Assembly (NCBI GenBank): GCA_964482205.1
Contig: CAYZWI010000015.1
Location: forward strand, 23,473-87,472
Direction: 5' to 3'
Length of the DNA: 64,000 nucleotides
From: JAZDGX01 sp964482205
GTDB lineage: Bacteria; Eisenbacteria; RBG-16-71-46; CAIMUX01; WJJG01
In this document: piece by piece, positions 36,484-45,316 of the stretch
How positions within the stretch are numbered: position 1 is the first letter of the stretch
How the letters are laid out: each line of letters opens with the position of its first letter
Position numbers and translations under genes: made by a program
Notes under the pieces: model-generated
What the model saw: only the letters and a program-made list of their open reading frames with translations
The model's database searches: none
What the model was told of the DNA's origin: nothing

Positions 36484-38157
36484 TCAACTTGCCGTGGTCT
36501 TGAAGTCCTTCCCGACCCATTTCTTCGCCAGCACGAGCAGCGCGAACGAACCCATCGCGATGCAGCCGAAGAGCAGCCACATCGGTTCGGTGTTCAGCGG
36601 CCGCCCCGTCTCGGGCGCGGGACAGTAGCGATCCATGATGACCCCGGAGTAGAGCAGCGGCACCAGCACCTTGGTCAGGAACCAGGGCAACTGGGCGACG
36701 CCCATGTACTCTCCGGTACGGCCTTCGGGCGCAATCTCGGCGGCGTATTGCAGGAAGCGCGGCGACCACATCGCCTCGCCCACGGTCATGATCACCAGGT
36801 AGGCATAGAGGGTCAAGGGATGGGGGCCAAACGCGAGCAGGAATGTCGGGGCCGCCATGATGAAGGTGCCCCAGATCATCATGTTGTAGACCTTCTTCCT
36901 CAGCGTGAGAGCCGCGATCACCGGCGTGAGGATGAAGATCAGGATCGGGTTGAAGTTCGAAGCGACCTCGAAGTACTCGCCGGTTGGCGTGCCGGCGAAG
37001 GCGCGTGAGATGTACTCGGGCAGGACCAGCCAGTTGTAGGTGAAGAGCGTCTGCACGGGAATGAGCGCGAAGATGAAGAAGAAGAATTTCGCATCGGCGA
37101 GCGGGTGCCGGGCGAGAAAGCGCCCGGTCGCGGGAATCAAGGCCAGTGCGATCCAGGCGACGGCGACCAGCGTGGCGATGCACGCGTTGAGCGGCAGCCC
37201 GGCCACCGCCGGAGCCGCCGGGATCTTGATCCACAGCGCAATCACGACGCCGGCCATGAGCAGCCACATCTGCACGGGCGGGAACACGCGGGCCATGATA
37301 TGGGTCGGAGCAGTGGACGAACTGCCGGCTGGTTTGATGGCCGAACCGCCGGCCGGCATCGCCGCCTTCTCTCCCGTCCCGGCCTTGCCCGCCGCTGCCT
37401 GTTCGCGCGCCGTGTCTTCTTTTGCTTTCGCAATTGCGCGCCGCACCGTTCCCGGCGTGAGCAGCATCACGGTCGCCAGCAACCCCAGCACGGTGATGCC
37501 TGCATAGAACCAGAAGGTGCCGACGATTCCGAGGTTGAGGAACTTCTCGTCGCGCAGCAGGAACGCGAAGGTGGGAAACCAGCCGCCGAGATTCATCAGC
37601 GCGTAGAGCATCGCATAGGCCATCGCCGAAGTCGTCGGACTCGTGAACTGACGCACCGCGGCATAGGCCGCCGGCTGGTACATCCCATAGCCGATCACCA
37701 CGATGGCGATGCCCAGCATCGTGGCCAGATGGAGCGGCCCCCACAACCCGGGCTGCAAGCCGAGGATCGAGGGCGCGCCTGCGATGACGATGCGCCCGAT
37801 CACGAGCAGCACGAATGACCAGATGAGTGCCCGCCGCACACCCGCTTTGTCGGGCACGAAGCCCAGGAAGAGCATCGCGATGGTGATCCCGCCGGTCAGG
37901 ATGGCGACCATGTTGTGGGCGTAGGTATCGGGGTTCGCGATGCCGCTGAAGACCTGCTGAGAGAAGTAGATCGCGAGGTAGCCGAGGATTCCGAAGTACG
38001 CCAGGCCCTCGAGCGTGTAGCCGAGATTCACTCCCCAAAGCGCGCGCGGCGCTCGCCAGAGGTCCACGAACGGCTGGATGATCTCGCGCCACGGATTCGG
38101 ATTCGCCTGGGCGGCATTTGTTGATGTGCCCGTGATGGTCTCGCTTTTCTCGCTCAT
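36484..38157 (-). CDS. MFS transporter, probably of the peptide (POT-like) group
   Basis: 557 residues with 12 or more hydrophobic segments and a long central cytoplasmic loop rich in Ala/Gly/Lys (about residues 240-290). GAGGAG precedes the start. N-terminal RAPRALWGVNLGYTLEGLAYFGILGYLAIYF and late AAEIAPEGRTGEYMGVAQLPWF resemble proton-coupled oligopeptide carriers, but the classical POT E-x-x-E-R motif is not clear. It begins 31 bp after the stop of the S9 peptidase, so peptidase and carrier form a unit that could hydrolyse and import peptides. The assignment to peptides rests on this context. Confidence 0.8.
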   Translation of the reverse strand: MSEKSETITGTSTNAAQANPNPWREIIQPFVDLWRAPRALWGVNLGYTLEGLAYFGILGYLAIYFSQQVFSGIANPDTYAHNMVAILTGGITIAMLFLGFVPDKAGVRRALIWSFVLLVIGRIVIAGAPSILGLQPGLWGPLHLATMLGIAIVVIGYGMYQPAAYAAVRQFTSPTTSAMAYAMLYALMNLGGWFPTFAFLLRDEKFLNLGIVGTFWFYAGITVLGLLATVMLLTPGTVRRAIAKAKEDTAREQAAAGKAGTGEKAAMPAGGSAIKPAGSSSTAPTHIMARVFPPVQMWLLMAGVVIALWIKIPAAPAVAGLPLNACIATLVAVAWIALALIPATGRFLARHPLADAKFFFFIFALIPVQTLFTYNWLVLPEYISRAFAGTPTGEYFEVASNFNPILIFILTPVIAALTLRKKVYNMMIWGTFIMAAPTFLLAFGPHPLTLYAYLVIMTVGEAMWSPRFLQYAAEIAPEGRTGEYMGVAQLPWFLTKVLVPLLYSGVIMDRYCPAPETGRPLNTEPMWLLFGCIAMGSFALLVLAKKWVGKDFKTTAS

Positions 38158-38188
38158 GACATCTCCTCGGCTGGAAGGCGCGACGCGA

Positions 38189-40360
38189 TCATTCCTCCGC
38201 TGGCTCCTTGCGGTTTTCGTCCGCCGGCTCCTTCAGCGGCTTTCCCAGAACATAGTGATCGAACCAGGCGATGTCCCATTCGAGCTTCGCTTTCCTGTAG
38301 GCGTACTTCACCAGGCCGTGCCCTTGCCCCGGGTAAACGACGAGCTCGGACGGGATGCCGAGGTAGAAGTCGAGCCCGCGGAAGAGCGCCTTCGAATGTG
38401 GTGGCGGAACGCGCGGGTCGTTTCCGCCCACATGAATCAGAGTCGGGGTCTTCACTTCATCGAGGCTCCAGAGCGGCGAGGCCTTCAAGTACTCTTCCGG
38501 CTTCTCCCACGGAAGGCCTTGCATGTAGTTGATGACATGGCCCGGCGTGTCCTCGATCCCCCACTGGAGCGCCATGTCGAGCGTGCCCGCCCCGCTCGAT
38601 GCGGCCTTGAACCGGTCGGTGTGAGTGATGACGCAGTTGGTGACGAGGCCACCGTTGCTCCAGCCCGAGACCGCCATCTTCTCCGGGTCGGCGATCCCGC
38701 GCTCGATCAGCATGTCGACGCCCTCGAGGACATCTTCGACTTCGATCTCGCACTCCGCGCCGATCAGGTCGGTGAGGAATTCGTCCCCGTATCCGGTCGA
38801 GCCTCTGTAGTTGGGCGCGAAGACCGCCCATCCGAGCGACGGCCAGAGCCCGCGCCCGTAGATCCAGTATTCGAAGTAGTAGGTGTCGGCCGCGGTCGGC
38901 CCGCCGTGCAAAGCGACATGCAGCGGCAGGGCCGTGCCGGGCTGGTAGTCGTGCGGCAACTCGAGAATGCCTTCGACCGTGTCGCCCTTCGCTCCCACCC
39001 ACTTGACGATTTCGATTTGCGGCAGCTTCCAGGTGTCCACCTGCGGATTGATGCGCGTGATGCGGCGGAGATTCGGCTTGCCGCTCGTCGATGTCACGAA
39101 GATGTCGTTCGGTTGCGTGACATCGCCCAGGACCGCGGCGAGAAGAGATCCGTCGGGCGATAGGTGGAAGTTCTTCGCCACCCAGTCGCCGGGCGTGAGG
39201 ATGTCGAAGCGTCCCTGCCCGCCGCGCCTCACCTTCCGTATGCAGGCCACACGAACGCGCGCCTTCTCCTCGGCCATGAGACAGAGGTCGTGGGACGCTC
39301 CGATCCACTGCAGGCGGCCGGATCCGCCCAGCGAGAACTCGTTCTCGCGCGCGAGGCGCTGGGTGAAGACCTCGCCGTCGCCGAAATGCGCGACGAGAAA
39401 CTCGGTTGGGTATCCGTCGAAGTCGACGTGGAACGCGAGCATGGAGGCGTCGGCGGACCAGGCGAGACCGCCGAGCCAGCCGTACGGGCTCGGGGCCTCC
39501 TCGCGCCACAGCCTGTCGGGAATGGCCGTCGTCGCCCGCGTGTCGCGATCCCAGACATCGATGCGCGAGAGACCCTCGTTGGTGATCAGCTCCTCGGTGG
39601 GCGTCGTCACCATCGCGATCCGCTTCCCGTTCGGAGAGACGGCGAATTCACCGATGACGCGGTTCTCGTCGATCAGCTTCTCGGTTCGCCAGGTCACCAG
39701 GTCGAGCGCCCAGAGCTCGCTGTAGTTCATCACGCCCTTGCCGTATTCGAGGTCCTTGTACTCCTCCTTCATTTCCTTCCAAGGGTCCTCGACCTCCTCG
39801 CTCGACTTCACGAAGTAGAGAGTTCTTCCGTCCCGCGAGAGTGCGTACGCCTCCACCCCGTCCTTGAAGCGCGTGACGGGAACCGGCTCTTGCCCATCGA
39901 GGGAGACCTTCCACACCTGGGTCTTGCCGTTGCAGGGAGGCGGATCCTCTGCCTGGCCGCACGCGGTCGTGAAGTAGAGCCAACGGCTGTCGGGGCTCCA
40001 TTGGGGATTGTCATCGTTCCCTGGATCGAAGGTGACGCGGCGGAGCGCTTGGGTCTTCGCATTCACGATCCAGATGTCCGTGTGGCGGGTGTCCGCTTCG
40101 AGGTCCCAGCGTTGCTCGACGATCGCGACATGTTCCCCGTCGGGCGCGACCTCGCAGCCGGAGATGAACCCTTGGGTGAAGTAGTCCTCGACCGTGATGT
40201 CGTGGGTTCGCTGCTGCGCCGCTGATGGCGCAAACAGAGCGCCGAGCAGAATCGCCCCGATGACAGACACGATGACGAAGGGACGAAAGACCGGCGGTTC
40301 CCCAGCTCCGCCGCGGACGAGGGCGAGGCCGAAGGCAAGGGTGAAGGCTCGTTTCGGCAT
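38189..40360 (-). CDS. S9-family prolyl oligopeptidase-like serine peptidase, exported
   Basis: 723 residues. The start at 40360 is preferred (MPKRAFTLAFGLAL); an upstream ATG at 40375 is possible. A hydrophobic segment (FVIVSVIGAILLGALFAPSAAQQ) acts as signal or anchor. An N-terminal beta-propeller (residues ~75-450) has recurring SPDG/SADA strands such as NPQWSPDSRWLYF and FAVSPNGKRIA. The C-terminal alpha/beta hydrolase has the nucleophile in VSGWSNGGLV, the Asp in VGGNDPRVPP and the His in YPGQGHG. The entry motif HGGPTAADTYYF is typical of the DPP4/acylaminoacyl peptidase group. It lies 31 bp upstream of the MFS transporter gene. Confidence 0.93.
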   Translation of the reverse strand: MPKRAFTLAFGLALVRGGAGEPPVFRPFVIVSVIGAILLGALFAPSAAQQRTHDITVEDYFTQGFISGCEVAPDGEHVAIVEQRWDLEADTRHTDIWIVNAKTQALRRVTFDPGNDDNPQWSPDSRWLYFTTACGQAEDPPPCNGKTQVWKVSLDGQEPVPVTRFKDGVEAYALSRDGRTLYFVKSSEEVEDPWKEMKEEYKDLEYGKGVMNYSELWALDLVTWRTEKLIDENRVIGEFAVSPNGKRIAMVTTPTEELITNEGLSRIDVWDRDTRATTAIPDRLWREEAPSPYGWLGGLAWSADASMLAFHVDFDGYPTEFLVAHFGDGEVFTQRLARENEFSLGGSGRLQWIGASHDLCLMAEEKARVRVACIRKVRRGGQGRFDILTPGDWVAKNFHLSPDGSLLAAVLGDVTQPNDIFVTSTSGKPNLRRITRINPQVDTWKLPQIEIVKWVGAKGDTVEGILELPHDYQPGTALPLHVALHGGPTAADTYYFEYWIYGRGLWPSLGWAVFAPNYRGSTGYGDEFLTDLIGAECEIEVEDVLEGVDMLIERGIADPEKMAVSGWSNGGLVTNCVITHTDRFKAASSGAGTLDMALQWGIEDTPGHVINYMQGLPWEKPEEYLKASPLWSLDEVKTPTLIHVGGNDPRVPPPHSKALFRGLDFYLGIPSELVVYPGQGHGLVKYAYRKAKLEWDIAWFDHYVLGKPLKEPADENRKEPAEE

Positions 40361-40615
40361 GCTGCTGCTCCTCATTGCGTGCCTCACAGGAATCCGGGCG
40401 GGCCAACGCACGTGAACATCCTCTCCGCCTGGAGCCGTTCGGCAACCGTGCAACGATACCGTGACTGCGTGCGTTGGGCGAGTCGAAAAGGGGCGCGCTT
40501 GGCAGAGTACGGTCGAGGGCGGCTGTTTGGCGTGCTTCTTCCGTCCGGCCCGTCATTGGATCTTGCAGTCCGATCGTGCATCGGCGAGGGTGACGCTTGG
40601 CTCAAAGAGGACGCG

Positions 40616-42298
40616 ATGAAGGGTCTGTATTTCAATATCCCCGGGGCGTTGGCCATCGCGGCGAACGACGATCGCCTCTTGGGCGCATCCGGCGAGATTG
40701 CGCACGCGAGCCACCATGGACACGAAATCGTCGTCTCGCATCGCGCCGCCGACTGGCCGGACGGGCCGATTCTAAAGGATGAGAAGAAGGACCTCACGAT
40801 CGCTGGCTCAGGGTGGCTTCTCCTCCAGGGCAAACTGGGAAATCTGCGAGCTCTGGCAGACGGTTTCCTATCTGCGACCGATGCCCTCACAGCCGATGGA
40901 GTCCTTCTCCCTACAACTTCCGGAGAGGCCCTGCGCGCATGGGTCAACCAGATTGAAGCGGGCGCCTTCGTGGTCCTGATTCTGAGAGGGTCCGAGCGTT
41001 GGTTGCTGACTGATCCTTTCGCTCTACATCCGCACTATCACCGCACGGACGATCCGTTGAAAGAGATTGCGCCTGCCCCGCGGTTCCTGCTCCCCCCCCC
41101 CCGCGGAGACGCTCGATCGACCCGCGGCGGTCGCGATTCGTCCGGGAGTCGCGCGGCCGAGGAGATCATCTCTGGATTCTCAGGATCTCACAAGGCTGTC
41201 GATCCCAGCCTTTTCCGCGGGCTCGAGAGGCAGGGACATCTCTTCGGCAACTACACCGCCTTTCGTGGAATTGAGCGATTGTCGCCGGGCATGCTGTACG
41301 GGCCGCAAGGAACGCTTTCCTACTTCGATTACGGGGCGGCCGAGTTGGAGCGGCCTGCCGAAATTGGCCCATCCCTGCTTGCATCCATGCAAGGCGTCCT
41401 CGATCAGTTGCAGCCCCGCCCGCGCCTTCTTCCCTTGAGCGGCGGTCTCGATTCGCGGTTGCTGCTCATTCTCGGGAAGATGGACTATGGCTACACATAT
41501 GGCCCCCGCCATACGGGGGATCGGCCTGTCGCTCGCCGATTCGCCGGCGGATTTGGCGAGTACGAGGAATTCTCCCTGCTCGATCTCGATTATCCTCAAG
41601 AGCTATTCACGGCAGGACGGCACATGTTTGAAGGAGTCTGCGCCAAACCATTCCTCGAGTTGTTGCCCGTCTATCGCCGCCTGCACCAGCGCTGGGGTTC
41701 GCGTTCGCCGCTCTTTCTCGACGGGTATTGCGGAGATGTCCTTCAGCGCGGGATCTACCTGACCTGGGGAGGAGTGCGCGGAAGTCTGGCCAAGCTCGTG
41801 CCCTACCTCGGACGCCGCCGCTTCGATCCGCATCGTCGTCTCGATGAACGCTATCCTGCGTTGGACGATCCGATCCGCCGGCTTCTGCACGAGAGCTTCG
41901 ATCGGGAATCGAGATCCTGGGCAGTCGATCCATTTCGCAAGGTCACACTATACGAGCTTCTATTCGGCCGGGGAGCGCGCTACACGCTGAACGGTGGGAC
42001 CATCCTGTCCGGGCAGTACTTCACGCCCCTGCAACCGTTCTTGTTCCACGACGCATTTCGTCTGCTTTGGTCTCTGGATCTCGCCGATGTGACGAGCTAC
42101 AAGGCGTTGAGACAAATCTGGCTCGGCCTCCCGAAACACTTTTCCGCCGTCCGCACCTATTCCGGTTTCAAGCCTGTGTGGCATCACGATATCGCGCGGA
42201 CGACCATGCTGGTGACCAAGTCCCTCGCCAGGAAACGCATCTTGAAGACCGCCATCGGATACGAGAGCGAACTGCGGGCAGTGCATTGGCATCGGTGA
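40616..42298 (+). CDS. Asparagine synthetase-like PP-loop protein with a C11 tract
   Basis: 560 residues. The start at 40616 follows AAAGAGGA. The synthetase half shows the ATP PP-loop LLPLSGGLDSRLLL (residues ~275-290) and YKALRQIWLGLPKHFS typical of AsnB-like proteins. The N-terminal part aligns loosely with the glutaminase domain (YTAFRGIERLSPGMLYG) but lacks the leading nucleophilic Cys2, so it may be amidase-dead. At 41092-41102 a run of eleven C interrupts a region where another frame also reads plausibly. Such proteins often amidate or activate carboxylates in surface glycan or natural-product synthesis. It is isolated, divergent from the peptidase gene. Its length and intactness depend on the C tract. 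Confidence 0.78.
   Translation: MKGLYFNIPGALAIAANDDRLLGASGEIAHASHHGHEIVVSHRAADWPDGPILKDEKKDLTIAGSGWLLLQGKLGNLRALADGFLSATDALTADGVLLPTTSGEALRAWVNQIEAGAFVVLILRGSERWLLTDPFALHPHYHRTDDPLKEIAPAPRFLLPPPRGDARSTRGGRDSSGSRAAEEIISGFSGSHKAVDPSLFRGLERQGHLFGNYTAFRGIERLSPGMLYGPQGTLSYFDYGAAELERPAEIGPSLLASMQGVLDQLQPRPRLLPLSGGLDSRLLLILGKMDYGYTYGPRHTGDRPVARRFAGGFGEYEEFSLLDLDYPQELFTAGRHMFEGVCAKPFLELLPVYRRLHQRWGSRSPLFLDGYCGDVLQRGIYLTWGGVRGSLAKLVPYLGRRRFDPHRRLDERYPALDDPIRRLLHESFDRESRSWAVDPFRKVTLYELLFGRGARYTLNGGTILSGQYFTPLQPFLFHDAFRLLWSLDLADVTSYKALRQIWLGLPKHFSAVRTYSGFKPVWHHDIARTTMLVTKSLARKRILKTAIGYESELRAVHWHR
41092..41102 (+). repeat. Homopolymer of eleven C inside a coding region
   Basis: C11 encodes PPP in the asparagine-synthetase-like frame. 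It is prone to slippage, either in vivo (phase variation) or in sequencing. The protein between ~41100 and ~41170 reads as Arg/Ser/Gly filler, whereas the shifted frame reads ETLDRPAAVAIRPGVA. Confidence 0.8.
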
Positions 42299-42537
42299 GT
42301 CAGTCCCTGCTTCGGGATTGTCAGCGGTGTATCTGCGTCGGCTGGTAGCGACCTGCTCAGGAGGGGACTTGCACCTATAAATGTGCGACCATCGCGGGCG
42401 CATGAACACGACATTGGGGCAAGTCCAACGTGCGGCAGGCGCGCGAGGAACTGGAGGACAGTGGCCCGCGGTCGATGCTCTTGGAGTCGACCGAATGCCC
42501 GCGTCGCCAAGACGCGTCCGGAAGAAGGAGGATTGAC
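42299..42537. other. Intergenic region upstream of the racemase
   Basis: 239 bp with no convincing ORF, promoter or hairpin seen. It may contain the racemase promoter. Confidence 0.5.
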
Positions 42538-43230
42538 GTGAAGACACTCGGCCTCATTGGAGGCAGCAGTTGGGTGTCGACGCTCGAGTACTATCGCCTG
42601 CTGAACGAGGGCGTGGTTGAACGATTAGGCGGCCATGAGGCGGCGCGCTGCGTCTTGTACTCGTTCAACCTTGGCGACATCATGCGGGCCAAGGAAGGCG
42701 ATCCCGAGCAGACGAAGGTGCGCCCGATGGTCGTCGATGCCGCCCTGCGCCTCGCGTCGACAGGGGTGGATGGTCTGATGCTTTGCGCGAACACACTCCA
42801 CTGGTTCGCCGATGCGGTCGAGCGTGCCGTGCCTTTGCCGCTGATCCATATTGCATCTGTGACCGCGCAGCGCATCCGGGCCCATGGCCTCAATCGCGTC
42901 GCGCTGCTCGGCACCCTGCCCACCATGGAGCGCGACTTCTATAAAAGCCGCCTCAATAGCGCGGGCATCGCCGCACTGGTGCCCGACGAAGCCGGACGGC
43001 GATTCGTACACGACGCGATCTTCAACGAACTCGTGCTCGGGCGGTTCTTGCCGGAAACGCGGGCCGCGTTTCTCGAAATCATCAGCCGCTTGCGCAAGGA
43101 AGGCGCGCAGGGAGTCGTGCTAGGTTGCACAGAGCTGCCGCTGTTGCTCCAACAAGAGCACTGCGCCCTGCCGCTGTTCGACACGCTGGCGATCCATGCC
43201 AAAGCGGGAGTGGATTTCCTGATTGCATAG
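42538..43230 (+). CDS. Aspartate/glutamate racemase family protein
   Basis: 230 residues. The start is a GTG at 42538 with AAGGAGG upstream, and the protein begins (V/M)KTLGLIGGSSW. The two catalytic cysteines of PLP-independent racemases are present: C83 in GLMLCANTLH and C197 in VVLGCTELPLLL. The overall pattern is that of YgeA/aspartate racemases. The cytoplasmic enzyme interconverts L- and D-forms of an acidic amino acid; the exact substrate cannot be read. It follows the asparagine-synthetase-like gene by 239 bp and is probably transcribed separately. Confidence 0.93.
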   Translation: MKTLGLIGGSSWVSTLEYYRLLNEGVVERLGGHEAARCVLYSFNLGDIMRAKEGDPEQTKVRPMVVDAALRLASTGVDGLMLCANTLHWFADAVERAVPLPLIHIASVTAQRIRAHGLNRVALLGTLPTMERDFYKSRLNSAGIAALVPDEAGRRFVHDAIFNELVLGRFLPETRAAFLEIISRLRKEGAQGVVLGCTELPLLLQQEHCALPLFDTLAIHAKAGVDFLIA

Positions 43231-43334
43231 TCGCTGACTTGCAGTGTCCGGTAATGCTGGCGACTGCAGTTGGCCGTCTGCGTGCGGATCTCGGGGCGTC
43301 GTGAGAGCCTCCCGCCACGCACACCGACGCCTTC

Positions 43335-43958
43335 TCAGCGGATCATCAGGAATCGCGCCGTCATGGTCGCTTCGGGCCCCGCGATGCGAACCAGGTAAAT
43401 TCCTGCCGGCGCCGCTCTGCCATCGTCGTCATTGCCGTCCCAGAAGATTTCGTGGCTGCCGGCAGCGAAGTTGAAGTCGCAAATGCTGCGGACGCGGCGG
43501 CCTGCGATGTCGTGGACGCTCGCCCGGACCGGCCCGTCCGCACCGAGAGTGAAGTGGATGAAGGCGTGCGAAGAACTCGGGTTCGGACGCACATCCAGAC
43601 GCGGCCGAAGCGCGATCGGCTCCTCGTCGCGGACACCCGCTCCGGCCTCGCATTGGGCTGGCACAATTTGGAGACGGAAATAGCAGTCCGCCACGTAAGC
43701 GCGGGTGCCGGAAACGGCCACGCCACAGGCGTACCCCGGCGTGCCCTCGCTGCCTTCCCAATGGAGATAATCGCCATAGTCAATACAGTCCGCCGCCGCG
43801 ACATCGGCGCGCGGCCCGACCGCAAGCGTCACGAGACAACCGAGAATCAGAAATGCGCGGAACTTGTTGGCAGAGTGGATGGCAAGAGAAGAACGCCGTT
43901 TCGATGCCCGCAGCTGTCCACCTCCTGAGATTGAGACCCACCCCTGGATCGTGATCAT
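43335..43958 (-). CDS. Shortened LVIVD-type secreted protein with FlgD-type tail
   Basis: The C-terminal ~85 residues are a FlgD-Ig sorting tail (LDVRPNPSSSHAFIHFTLG, GRRVRSICDFNFAAGSHEIFWDGNDDDG, TARFLMIR). The N-terminal part is one partial unit of the LVIVD/beta-propeller type (DYGDYLHWEGSEGTPGYACGVAVSGTRAYVADC). Normally many such units precede the tail; here the sequence jumps from FRLQIVPAQC straight to the linker. An internal deletion is likely. The start is uncertain: ATG 43958 gives an untypical N-terminus before the hydrophobic segment KFRAFLILGCLVTLAVG, and AGGAGGTG lies inside this frame nearer the signal. It may be a surviving mini-protein or a decaying gene. Confidence 0.6.
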   Translation of the reverse strand: MITIQGWVSISGGGQLRASKRRSSLAIHSANKFRAFLILGCLVTLAVGPRADVAAADCIDYGDYLHWEGSEGTPGYACGVAVSGTRAYVADCYFRLQIVPAQCEAGAGVRDEEPIALRPRLDVRPNPSSSHAFIHFTLGADGPVRASVHDIAGRRVRSICDFNFAAGSHEIFWDGNDDDGRAAPAGIYLVRIAGPEATMTARFLMIR

Positions 43959-44176
43959 CCGCACGATCCTCGATGATGGTCGGAGGGTCAGAGCCGAGCT
44001 GCGAGCGCCGTCGAGTCGAGACACATCGCAAGGAATCTCTGCCCGGCCGCGCGGATCGGACTCTGAACCGTCCACCTCGCGGCGTAGCACCCTTTCGCAT
44101 TTGCTGGCTCTAACGGTGCTGCTTCAACCAGGAACAGGCAAGCGTGCATCGCGAGGGTGTGCGAGTGATATATCGC

Positions 44177-44224
44177 TTCTTTGTCGGCTCGATCCGCCGC
44201 GAGTGCCTCGATCACGCAATCGTG
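44177..44224 (+). mobile_element. Remnant of a DDE/rve integrase-type transposase
   Basis: Sixteen codons read FFVGSIRRECLDHAIV, closely matching the conserved C-terminal block of rve-type transposases (FIGSIRRECLDH). No flanking frame continues it. A transposase of the same general type is represented by N-terminal fragments at 54201 and 63596. Confidence 0.65.
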
Positions 44225-44244
44225 CCCCGCGAGCGGAGGCCAAC

Positions 44245-45156
44245 CTAGCCCTCCCGCACCGGCTCCAGAGGCACATAGACCTCGGTCGCCAAATCCTCGG
44301 GCCTCGTCCTCTCCGGAGCATTCAGGTAGATCTCCACGCTCGGCGCCGCGCGGATGCTGCGACCGTTCCGCGGGACCCACTGGCCGCAGAGGCGGGCATA
44401 GGTCTCGGAGAGCCGTTCGTATGGACCGTGATGAACCGTCACCGCATAGTCGCCGCCCTCGATCACCTGCACGCCCACCTCGCCCTCGGGCTGAAAATCA
44501 GCGGGCACCGTGACGCAGGCGTCGTAGCGAATCCGTTCGGGAGGCGTGACATCGGGATCGTCGTGGCTGAGCCCGATGAAGCGGGAGTCGGGGCCAAGCC
44601 CGCCCCGGGCACCGACGCGCGTGCAGAGCGTTTCCCAAGCCTTGCCGCACTGATCGTACGGACCGATGTGGCGCACGAATGCCACGCGCATGGGCTCCAT
44701 TTTCTTGATCGTAGCTTCCATCGTCTCTCCTCCGTCGGCGTGGGGTACGAAGTCGTCCAGCAGCCGCGCCAGCCCGAAGTGAACGCCCGCCGGGGACGAG
44801 CCCTTCGGCTGCGCGCGACACTGGGTCCGGAATGCAGAGGGTGATTGGCCGATCATGGCCCGGAAGGCCCGGCTGAAAGCCTCGTGCGACTCGTAGCCGG
44901 CGTCGAGCGCAATCGTGAGGACGCTCTCTTCGCCGTGCTTCAGGTGCATCGCAGCCCGCTCCAGCCGGATGCGCCGGATGTGCGCTTGCACCGATTCGCC
45001 CACCATCCCTCGGAAGATCCGGTGGAAGTGGAACGGCGAGAAGTTCGCGACGGCCGCCAACTCATCGAGCGGCATCTCGCGATTCAGGTTCTCCTGAATG
45101 TGCAGGAGCACCCGAAGCATGCGCTCCCGGTAGTCTTCGATCGTGACGGGTCTCAA
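44245..45156 (-). CDS. AraC-family regulator with GyrI-like effector domain
   Basis: 303 residues. The start is a TTG at 45156 with GGAGGG upstream. The N-terminal AraC DNA-binding domain has two HTHs (MPLDELAAVANFSPFHFHRIFRGMVGES and LTIALDAGYESHEAFSRAFRAMIGQSPSAFR). Residues ~145-300 are a GyrI/SbmC-like ligand-binding domain (MEPMRVAFVRHIGPYDQCGKAWETL, VIEGGDYAVTVHHGPYERLSETYARL, VEIYLNAPERTRPEDL). This is the Rob/SoxS-related layout used to sense drugs or other amphipathic compounds. The target genes are not evident. It stands alone between IS debris and the glycosyltransferase gene. Confidence 0.93.
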   Translation of the reverse strand: MRPVTIEDYRERMLRVLLHIQENLNREMPLDELAAVANFSPFHFHRIFRGMVGESVQAHIRRIRLERAAMHLKHGEESVLTIALDAGYESHEAFSRAFRAMIGQSPSAFRTQCRAQPKGSSPAGVHFGLARLLDDFVPHADGGETMEATIKKMEPMRVAFVRHIGPYDQCGKAWETLCTRVGARGGLGPDSRFIGLSHDDPDVTPPERIRYDACVTVPADFQPEGEVGVQVIEGGDYAVTVHHGPYERLSETYARLCGQWVPRNGRSIRAAPSVEIYLNAPERTRPEDLATEVYVPLEPVREG

Positions 45157-45316
45157 GGCTCACCCTCCGCAGCGGACTCTACCCACGGGAGGCTGTCGAA
45201 GTCTTGATTGTCCTTGCGGACTTGGGCCGGGGCCGCCCGGTCGCCGGTCACCTCACCAGCAACATCCTCCGCGGCTCCGACATGGCCCCCGACTCCAGCC
45301 GATAGAAGCAGGTTCC

